Assembly (NCBI GenBank): GCA_031267635.1
Contig: JAIRYX010000489.1
Location: 1-10,582, forward strand
DNA length: 10,582 nucleotides
Source: Planctomycetaceae bacterium
GTDB taxonomy: Bacteria; Planctomycetota; Planctomycetia; Pirellulales; Thermoguttaceae
Direction of reading: 5' to 3'
Shown here: piece after piece, positions 6,069 through 10,582 of the stretch
Numbering within the stretch: the stretch's first letter is position 1
Layout of the letters: each line of letters begins with the position of its first letter
Translations under genes and position numbers: made by a program
The notes under the pieces: model-generated
The model's database searches: none
Seen by the model: only the letters and a program-made list of their open reading frames with translations
Told to the model about the DNA's origin: nothing

Positions 6069-7295
6069 TCACGGCACAGAAACAGATTCCTTTCCTTCCA
6101 GAGTTGCAAGCGCACCCCAAACGCCATACTTGGAAGCTCCGACAGGAAATGCGGTTGCTGATGTTCCCGGCGGTTCGTTCAAACGAGTACCAACGTCAAT
6201 CGTGTCGGAAACGAATCCCACCGATCCGTCCAGCCGCGCGGTATTGACTCCGCCGGTGTGATAACTGGTGGGAGCAATGAGCGAGCGTGCATTCTGCGGA
6301 AAATTATCCGTACTGGAACAAGTGGGAGAATTTGGCGGTAAAATGGAGTTGAAACAAACGTATAAAGACGCCCCGTCTCCCCAAGAGAATCCATGAATGG
6401 TTATCGGATACCCTAAAGCCGCAGAACCTTCTTGTTCGGGAGCGACAAGAACTCCGGTTCCGCCGATTTGATTTCCTGTTGTTTTCGCCGAAAGACAAAG
6501 CTGCGGATTAGCAAGATACCCTGCACCATCAAACACGCCCGGAACCACAGCAATACCGGAAAGAACATGGTTCATGTTTCCGCCTGTCCCGTGTTCGCTA
6601 CCAAAAATTGTATTGCTTGTTCCATCTACCACGTCGTTGAGCAAAGCAGGTTCATTACAACCGACAAGTCCGCGCCGTTGATTCACTCCCGTACCAGGAC
6701 CAACATAGACCCAGTCTCCATTGGCAACGCGGTAATTGATACGTCCAGCTGCGGTATCCATCGGCTTTTTGTTGTTGCCGTCGCTAGGACAAAGAAAGCC
6801 GGCAACATCCACCCGCCACGGTTCGCCGCCTGCTTGTCCGGCATTCCAAGGCGGAGTGATTGTCGTGCTGCCGTAAATTTGCTCGTAAAGAGCATTTTGT
6901 TCTATAAACGGCAACAAACAGGTGAAAAAGGAGTAATTTCTCGCCGTGAGAGATACTCCTCCACGATTAAGATGCTGCGGAGGAAAAATCCCCTTACTGG
7001 CGTCCAGATAGTTGTGAATCGCCAAACCTATCTGCTTGAGATTGTTACCGCACTGCATCCTGCGTGCAGCTTCGCGTGCCGCTTGAACTGCGGGCAAGAG
7101 AAGCGCGATTAAAATTCCAATAATCGCAATCACAACCAGAAGCTCGACCAGCGTAAACGCTCGACGAACAGAAGATTGTTTTCCAAATCGGGCAGAAATG
7201 CTCGCAATAATACGGGCAAAAAAGAGGGAAATCGCACGTAAAATATGGTATTTTAACCATATTGCGTACCCCCCCCCCCCGCAATATTCTGACAC
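6069..7295 (-). CDS. DUF1559 prepilin-like protein (promoter-proximal; 5' end frameshifted by a G-tract)
   Basis: This DUF1559 paralogue has 408 residues if translation starts at the GTG at 7295. The prepilin-type motif FTLVELLVVIAIIGILIALL begins at residue 47, after SSVRRA. The family C-terminal motif SYHTGGVNTARLDGSVGFVSD is present, ending KYGVWGALATLEGKES. The GTG start is weak: no SD, and an odd CGGGGY segment coded by 12 consecutive G. A much better start, ATG at 7333 with AAGGA 9 bases upstream, lies downstream of a near-consensus promoter but is in another frame. With 13 or 10 G instead of 12, the two join into a protein of about 421 or 420 residues beginning MKKLNKAFNFLGLCQNIA. The true 5' end is therefore probably 7333, with a frameshift (phase-variable, or a sequence error) at 7269-7280. 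It is the first gene of the three-gene minus-strand operon. Confidence 0.88.
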   Translation of the reverse strand: MSEYCGGGGYAIWLKYHILRAISLFFARIIASISARFGKQSSVRRAFTLVELLVVIAIIGILIALLLPAVQAAREAARRMQCGNNLKQIGLAIHNYLDASKGIFPPQHLNRGGVSLTARNYSFFTCLLPFIEQNALYEQIYGSTTITPPWNAGQAGGEPWRVDVAGFLCPSDGNNKKPMDTAAGRINYRVANGDWVYVGPGTGVNQRRGLVGCNEPALLNDVVDGTSNTIFGSEHGTGGNMNHVLSGIAVVPGVFDGAGYLANPQLCLSAKTTGNQIGGTGVLVAPEQEGSAALGYPITIHGFSWGDGASLYVCFNSILPPNSPTCSSTDNFPQNARSLIAPTSYHTGGVNTARLDGSVGFVSDTIDVGTRLNEPPGTSATAFPVGASKYGVWGALATLEGKESVSVP

Positions 7296-7333
7296 AATCC
7301 AAGAAAATTAAACGCTTTGTTCAACTTTTTCAT
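7253..7333 (-). other. Likely true start and leader of the DUF1559 gene, out of frame in this sequence
   Basis: ATG at 7331-7333 is preceded by AGAAGGACTTTCAGCG, a good SD at normal spacing. As sequenced it encodes only 26 residues (MKKLNKAFNFLGLCQNIAGG... to TAA at 7253-7255), because 12 G at 7269-7280 leave it out of frame with the pilin-like body. The lysine-rich MKKLNKAFNF start resembles a normal gene start. In this state little or no full protein would be made from this ATG unless ribosomes slip or restart. Confidence 0.75.
7269..7280. repeat. 12-bp poly-C/poly-G homopolymer inside the 5' coding region
   Basis: A pure run of 12 C on the plus strand (12 G in the mRNA sense), exceptional in this AT-rich sequence. 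It lies 53-64 bases after the best start codon of the DUF1559 gene, the usual place for a contingency tract. Tract lengths 10 and 13 put the gene in frame; 11, 12 and 14 do not. Confidence 0.9.
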
Positions 7334-7370
7334 CGCTGAAAGTCCTTCTAAACATTTACATTTTTGAAAA

Positions 7371-7406
7371 TTGATTAACAAAATCACCATAATTTTGTTT
7401 AATCAA
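7371..7406 (-). promoter_or_regulatory. Stem-loop in the 5' UTR of the DUF1559 operon
   Basis: TTGATTAACAAAAT (7371-7384) pairs with ATTTTGTTTAATCAA (7392-7406) with a single bulged base and a 7-base loop. It lies between the predicted transcription start (about 7420) and the ATG at 7333. It could be an operator, an mRNA-stability element or a minor hairpin; it has no GC clamp. Confidence 0.5.
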
Positions 7407-7426
7407 GTAAATTCTACACATAGGTA

Positions 7427-7455
7427 ATTATGGTAGCAAAAAGTGAGCTTGTCAA
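7427..7455 (-). promoter_or_regulatory. Sigma-70-type promoter for the DUF1559 operon
   Basis: On the minus strand TTGACA (7450-7455, perfect -35) is followed after 17 bp by CATAAT (7427-7432, 5 of 6 to the -10 consensus). The predicted start near 7420 gives a leader of about 87 bases before the ATG at 7333, and supports that ATG as the intended translation start. Confidence 0.75.
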
Positions 7456-7556
7456 CAGGTGAATTTGAAAATTTTGAAAATAATTTCTTAAGCTAAATAG
7501 TGATGATATACTTCTCACGGCGAAAAATTGCACTTTTATTTCGCCTATAAACTCCA

Positions 7557-7684
7557 TGAATAACTCATGTTACGCATGAGGTCTGTGTAAGTATTTTCCA
7601 TTGTAATTGTCCGTACCTTTATTAAAAAAAGATGCGTATTTTTAAAAAATGATCCGTGTATTTTTTTAGAAGGTAACTATTCAG
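7557..7684 (-). repeat. 128-bp repeat, empty copy (inverse of 2431-2661)
   Basis: The reverse complement matches element A from CTGAATAGTTACC to TTATTCA but lacks the 101-bp insertion, reading GACAATTACAATGG at the site. It overlaps the first bases of the 56-bp palindrome at 7673 and forms most of the small element at 7564-7750. Confidence 0.85.
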
Positions 7685-7750
7685 ACGCTCAGTGCAAATT
7701 TATTGGGTTGGAGCGGCTGAATAGTTACGATAGCTCATGCGTAACATAAG
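7564..7750 (-). mobile_element. Small TIR element B (187 bp) with possible 7-bp target duplication
   Basis: The ends are CTCATGTTACGCATGAG (7564-7580) and CTCATGCGTAACATAAG (7734-7750), inverted repeats matching at 16 of 17 positions. TGAATAA occurs directly on both sides (7557-7563 and 7751-7757), which fits a 7-bp target duplication. However, the same heptamer also borders the right end of element A, so it may be site preference or part of the element. Inside are the 56-bp palindrome (7673-7728) and the 128-bp repeat. There is no coding capacity, and no transposase in the window shares these ends. Confidence 0.7.
7673..7728 (-). repeat. 56-bp palindromic repeat, copy 3
   Basis: The ends GTAACTATTCAG (7673-7684) and CTGAATAGTTAC (7717-7728) are perfectly complementary over 12 bp. 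On the minus strand the centre contains CGCTCCAACCCAATAAAT, matching the other copies. It is nested in element B. Confidence 0.82.
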
Positions 7751-7774
7751 TGAATAATTAGGAATTCAGATGAT

Positions 7775-7817
7775 TTGGAAAATCTAAAATCACATTCCAG
7801 ACCGGTTGATTTTCCAA
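7775..7817. promoter_or_regulatory. Perfect 10-bp inverted repeat over the -35 of the GDPD-EEP gene
   Basis: TTGGAAAATC (7775-7784) and GATTTTCCAA (7808-7817) are exact complements, 23 bp apart. The right half covers most of the -35 hexamer at 7806-7811. Position and symmetry suit a repressor or activator operator. No regulator gene lies nearby. Confidence 0.45.
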
Positions 7818-7835
7818 AGCAAGATATAGTATAAT
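7806..7835 (+). promoter_or_regulatory. Promoter of the GDPD-EEP fusion gene
   Basis: A perfect TATAAT (7830-7835) lies 18 bp after TTGATT (7806-7811, 4 of 6 to consensus). Transcription would start near 7842, giving a leader of about 42 bases to the ATG at 7884. Confidence 0.7.
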
Positions 7836-7883
7836 GATCCTCGTGTCAATAAGTGAACTTTCACATTTAACGGAAAGAAAAAA

Positions 7884-9578
7884 ATGCAAATACGAAAAAT
7901 TTGTCCGGCGGTGATTGTCGCGGTGTGCGTGCTGTGTTGTTTGTCGTCGTTTGCGGCGGAAATTGAATTCAAGATTCCCGACTTGCCAGTGGTGGCACAT
8001 CGCGGTTTTTCGTTTCTTTATCCCGAAAATACAGTAATTTCCGCCGAAGCCGCGATTCAAGCCGGAGCAGATGGAAACGAGTTCGACGTTTACGCCAGCA
8101 AAGACGGCGCAATTATCGCGCTGCACGATGGATCGTTCAACCGGACAACCAACGTAAAAGCGGAAACCGTGAACGGCAAACCGAAACCGGTGCGTCCCGC
8201 CGATTTGACGTTAGAAGAAATCCGCAAACTCGACGCCGGAAGCTGGAAGTCGCCAAAATTCGCAGGTGAAAAAGTTCCAACGCTCGAAGAATTACTCGCG
8301 GTCGCGAAAAATACAGAAAACATTCCCATCATCGAAATCAAACAAGACGGTATCGAACAAAAAGTCGTGGATGCGGTGAAAACAGCGGGCATGGAAAATC
8401 ATGTCGTGATTATCGCGTTTTCTAAAAACGTGGTCAAAAAAGTGCGTCAAATTGCGCCGACGATTCCGGCTGCGTGGCTTTGGGGCGAGAAGTGGGAAAA
8501 AAGCGAAGACGAACTTGTCAATTTTCTCGTTGCCGCCGCAAAAGAAATCAATACGAATTTGCTTGATTTGAATCACAGCTCACTTTCGCCGAAAGTTGTA
8601 AAAGGTTTGAAAGACGCCGGTTTGACGGTTTGGGCATGGACAGTAGACGATCCGGTGCGAATGCGTCAACTGCGCGAAGCAGGCGTTGTCAGCATTACGA
8701 CCAATCGCCCCGACCTTGCAAAACTCCCGAAGGATTTTACGGAAATAAAAGCGTTGTCGTTTAATGTGCGTATCAGTACCGCCAATGATGGCGAGAATTC
8801 ATGGCAAAACCGCAAAGAACAGGCACGCGATGTGATTCTTTCCGGCGATTATGATTTTGTCGGCGTTCAGGAATGTGTGATCAACCCCGAAATCGAAAAG
8901 AATCAATATGAGTATTTCAAATCCGCATTGGCGGAAAATTATGACGTGATTGGTATCAGCCGCAACAAAGACCCAAACAACGGCGAGTCGATGGCAATTT
9001 TCTATCATAAAAAACGCTGGGAATTGGACGCGAACGATACCGGAACGTTCTGGATTTCAGAAACGCCGGAGGTTCGCGGTTCCAAATCATGGGATACCGC
9101 TTATGCGAGAACGGTCACTTGGGGACGTTTCAAAAGTAAAGCGTCGGGAAAATCTCTCTATTTTTATAACACACATCTTGACCATGTCAGCGAACTTGCG
9201 AGGCAAAACGGAGCGGTACTTATTGTCAAACACATTTTGGAGCGTGCGAATAAAAACGAACCGTTTTTCCTGACTGGCGATTTCAATTGTGGCGAAGCGA
9301 GTCCGGCGATTTGCTATCTTTCCGGCGAGGCGGCTGAAGTCGCGGGACAAAAGCTGCCGAAACAAACGCTCTTGCACGATTCCTACCGCGACATTTTCCC
9401 CTACGCGCCGGAAGCAGGGTCGTTTCACGGTTTTTCCGGCAAACCGATCAAAGAAAAAATTGACTACATTTTCGTTTCGCCGACCGTCAAAACCATTCAA
9501 TCGCGCATCATCAAAACAAACAAAGACGGACATTACCCGTCTGATCATTTTCCGGTTGACGCGGTTTTTGCATGGTGA
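7884..9578 (+). CDS. Secreted bifunctional protein: glycerophosphodiester phosphodiesterase + endonuclease/exonuclease/phosphatase domain
   Basis: 564 residues with two hydrolase domains. After a signal peptide (about 1-25, ending SSFAAE), residues 33-280 form a GDPD TIM barrel. VAHRG (H39, R40), YPENT (E48), EFDVY (E66, D68) and HDGSFNRT (H81) give the catalytic and Ca-binding set; IIEIK (E151) and VWAWTVDD follow. This family cleaves glycerophosphodiesters to glycerol 3-phosphate and an alcohol. Residues 288-564 form an EEP (exonuclease III / sphingomyelinase / inositol phosphatase-like) domain: FNVR (N294), VQE (E330), NTHLDH (H431), TGDFN (D466, N468), KIDYIF (D527) and SDHFP (D554, H555), all intact. 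Both domains act on phosphodiester or phosphomonoester bonds, so phospholipid head-group scavenging outside the cytoplasm is plausible (inference); nuclease action is an alternative. The start is supported by GGAAAG 7 bases upstream and a promoter at 7806-7835. It is monocistronic. Confidence 0.93.
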   Translation: MQIRKICPAVIVAVCVLCCLSSFAAEIEFKIPDLPVVAHRGFSFLYPENTVISAEAAIQAGADGNEFDVYASKDGAIIALHDGSFNRTTNVKAETVNGKPKPVRPADLTLEEIRKLDAGSWKSPKFAGEKVPTLEELLAVAKNTENIPIIEIKQDGIEQKVVDAVKTAGMENHVVIIAFSKNVVKKVRQIAPTIPAAWLWGEKWEKSEDELVNFLVAAAKEINTNLLDLNHSSLSPKVVKGLKDAGLTVWAWTVDDPVRMRQLREAGVVSITTNRPDLAKLPKDFTEIKALSFNVRISTANDGENSWQNRKEQARDVILSGDYDFVGVQECVINPEIEKNQYEYFKSALAENYDVIGISRNKDPNNGESMAIFYHKKRWELDANDTGTFWISETPEVRGSKSWDTAYARTVTWGRFKSKASGKSLYFYNTHLDHVSELARQNGAVLIVKHILERANKNEPFFLTGDFNCGEASPAICYLSGEAAEVAGQKLPKQTLLHDSYRDIFPYAPEAGSFHGFSGKPIKEKIDYIFVSPTVKTIQSRIIKTNKDGHYPSDHFPVDAVFAW

Positions 9579-9675
9579 TTTTTAGGCGAGGGAATGGAAG
9601 TCAAATTCATCTATTGTGCATATCTTGTCGTGTTAAGTTTAGATAGATGAAAAGGTCTATTATTCAGAGTCGTGC

Positions 9676-9717
9676 AAAAAAATTACACGTTTGTCGATAG
9701 ATTCGGCAAACGTGTAA
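9676..9717 (-). terminator. Intrinsic terminator downstream of tRNA-His
   Basis: TTACACGTTTG (9683-9693) and CAAACGTGTAA (9707-9717) form a perfect 11-bp stem with a 13-base loop. On the minus strand the stem is followed by seven T (9676-9682), so it would stop transcription leaving the tRNA gene. On the plus strand no T-run follows, so it is a weak stop for the GDPD-EEP gene. Confidence 0.75.
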
Positions 9718-9779
9718 CGTAAAAGAATTTTCAACGGCACAAAATGTACAAGTCATTTCATACCAACAAATTAAAAAAG

Positions 9780-9854
9780 GGTGAAAGAGGGGATTTGAAC
9801 CCCCAACCTTCGGAACCACAATCCGATGCTCTAACCAATTGCGCTACTTTCACC
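9780..9854 (-). tRNA. tRNA-His (anticodon GTG)
   Basis: On the minus strand the acceptor GTGAAAG (9847-9853) pairs with CTTTCAC (9781-9787). D-arm GCGC...GAGC, anticodon stem TCGGA/TCCGA around loop TTGTGGT, and a T-arm with TTCAAAT follow in order. The loop gives anticodon GTG, histidine. An extra G at 9854 can serve as the G-1 that is diagnostic of tRNA-His, opposite discriminator C (9780). The 3' CCA is not encoded (CTT follows), so it must be added after transcription. Confidence 0.95.
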
Positions 9855-9867
9855 GTGAAGTTTTTAT

Positions 9868-9895
9868 ATTTTAGCCGAAAACAAATTGCCGTCAA
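9868..9895 (-). promoter_or_regulatory. Promoter of tRNA-His
   Basis: On the minus strand TTGACG (9890-9895, 5 of 6) is followed after 16 bp by TAAAAT (9868-9873, 5 of 6). The predicted start near 9861 is only a few bases before the tRNA 5' end at 9854. Confidence 0.65.
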
Positions 9896-10000
9896 GAGTG
9901 CGTGATAAAACAACAGAGCATCTTAAAAACTCATGATTATTTCACATTTTTGGGGGAGGTAAAACGCCGCTGGAAACTCTGGATTTGTCTTGCGGAGGAC

Positions 10001-10055
10001 GTAACTATTCAGTCGCTCAACCCGAATAAATCCGTACTGGGCAACTGAATAGTAC
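10001..10055 (+). repeat. 56-bp palindromic repeat, copy 4
   Basis: GTAACTATTCAGTCGCTCAA at 10001-10020 and GGGCAACTGAATAGTAC at its end form a 12-13 bp terminal stem with one missing T, plus a short CCC/GGG inner pairing. It begins 8 bp past the stop codon of the RND gene, so it could act as the 3' hairpin of that transcript. It stands alone, without X, Y or the 128-bp repeat. Confidence 0.8.
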
Positions 10056-10063
10056 GAAGTTCC

Positions 10064-10582
10064 TCAATTTCTCTTGAATATTCCGGCGACAAGGGCGTAG
10101 AAGAGGGGGACGAAGAAGATGGCGAGGAATGTTGCGGCGAGGGTTCCGCCGATGACGCTGGTTCCTAGCGAGTGTTGGCTTATGCTGCTTGCGCCGTGAG
10201 CAAACATCATCGGTAATACCCCAAGCACAAAAACCATTGATGTCATAATTATCGGACGTAACCGCATCCTCGCAGAAAGTACCGTTGACTCAAATAACGT
10301 TTTGCCCTCTTCCTCGTACATCTTTTTGGCAAACTCGACAATCAGAATCGCATTCTTCGACGAAAGCCCCATCACCGTCAACATCCCAATTTGAAAATAA
10401 ACATCGTTTGAAAGTCCGCGAAGCAGCGTTGCCGCAACCGCTCCCAACACGCCAAACGGAACCACCAATAACACCGCCGCCGGTACCGACCAACTCTCAT
10501 ACAACGCCGCAAGACAAAGAAAAACTATCAAAAGCGATAACCCATACAAGAAAAACGCTTGATTGCCCGCTTGACGCTCCTC
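10064..10582 (-). CDS. RND family (HAE1/AcrB-like) multidrug efflux transporter, C-terminal part
   Basis: 172 residues of the C-terminal end are present; the frame stays open to the window edge, so most of the protein (about 1,000 residues in the family) lies outside. Recognisable AcrB-like blocks in order: QAGNQAFFLYGLSLLIVFL (TM8), LAALYESW, VPFGVLGA, LSNDVYFQIGMLTVMGLSSK (TM9-10), NAILIVEFAK, RMRLRPIIMTS, VLGVLPMM (TM11) and SLGTSVIGGTLAATFLAIFF (TM12), ending in VAGIFKRN. RND pumps use the proton gradient to expel drugs or other small molecules through a periplasmic adaptor and an outer-membrane channel. The internal TTG at 10549 is not a real start. The next gene along the strand (tRNA-His) is transcribed separately. 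Confidence 0.95.
   Translation of the reverse strand, partial: EERQAGNQAFFLYGLSLLIVFLCLAALYESWSVPAAVLLVVPFGVLGAVAATLLRGLSNDVYFQIGMLTVMGLSSKNAILIVEFAKKMYEEEGKTLFESTVLSARMRLRPIIMTSMVFVLGVLPMMFAHGASSISQHSLGTSVIGGTLAATFLAIFFVPLFYALVAGIFKRN

Noticed and set aside
6432..7112. 226-codon plus-strand open frame
   Set aside because: Antisense to the DUF1559 gene, which has clear family motifs; no SD and no protein character of its own.
9087..9548. 153-codon minus-strand open frame
   Set aside because: Antisense to the EEP domain, whose catalytic motifs are all on the plus strand.
10064..10549. Separate 161-residue membrane protein starting at 10549
   Set aside because: The frame continues without a stop to the window edge and the added residues match the RND family, so this is the C-terminus of a longer protein.

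Overview
This looks like a moderately AT-rich chromosomal segment of a planctomycete (Planctomycetota, probably the Pirellulales side; the phylum is much surer than the order). The evidence is two DUF1559 proteins with the typical FTLVELLVVIAIIGIL prepilin-type N-terminus, a small lipoprotein of the kind found beside them in planctomycetes, a PEP-CTERM surface protein and a Tat-exported TIM-barrel protein. There are seven protein genes (one cut by the window end) and one tRNA gene. The non-coding stretches are unusually rich in palindromic and inverted-repeat elements.

Layout: (1) 1-221, repeat debris and a long-loop inverted repeat; (2) 222-1343 (-), PEP-CTERM protein; (3) 1344-2078, about 0.7 kb with no supportable gene; (4) about 2079-2654, a composite non-autonomous element made of a nested hairpin (X1), a 94-bp inverted-repeat element (Y1) and a 128-bp repeat interrupted by a 101-bp TA-flanked mini-element; it ends against the stop codon of the next gene; (5) 2659-3531 (-), Tat-exported sugar-isomerase-like TIM barrel; (6) 3532-4378, a second composite repeat block (56-bp palindrome, X2, Y2, truncated inverted palindrome); (7) 4379-7333 (-), an apparent operon DUF1559 - lipoprotein - DUF1559 with a near-consensus promoter (TTGACA, 17 bp, CATAAT), a 5'-UTR hairpin and a run of 12 G/C just inside the first gene; (8) 7564-7750, a small intact element with 17-bp terminal inverted repeats (TIRs) and a possible 7-bp direct repeat; (9) 7884-9578 (+), a secreted fusion of a glycerophosphodiester phosphodiesterase and an endonuclease/exonuclease/phosphatase domain, with a clear promoter and an overlapping inverted repeat; (10) 9780-9854 (-), tRNA-His with promoter and terminator; (11) 10001-10055, another 56-bp palindrome; (12) 10064 to the window end (-), the C-terminus of an RND efflux pump.

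The best leads are regulatory and mobile-DNA signals. First, the best start codon of the promoter-proximal DUF1559 gene (ATG at 7333, with SD) is out of frame with its body because of the 12-G tract; one more G, or two fewer, would join them. That is what a slipped-strand phase switch looks like, and also what a homopolymer sequencing error looks like. Second, the 128-bp repeat occurs once empty (7557-7684) and once filled (2431-2661), which defines a 101-bp mini-element with a TA target duplication. Third, the palindrome, X, Y and 128-bp modules recur in different combinations, so this is a modular non-autonomous element family whose transposase is not in the window.

The genes do not form one pathway. 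The common theme is cell surface and export: PEP-CTERM sorting, pilin-like DUF1559 proteins, a lipoprotein, a Tat substrate, a secreted phosphodiesterase and an efflux pump.
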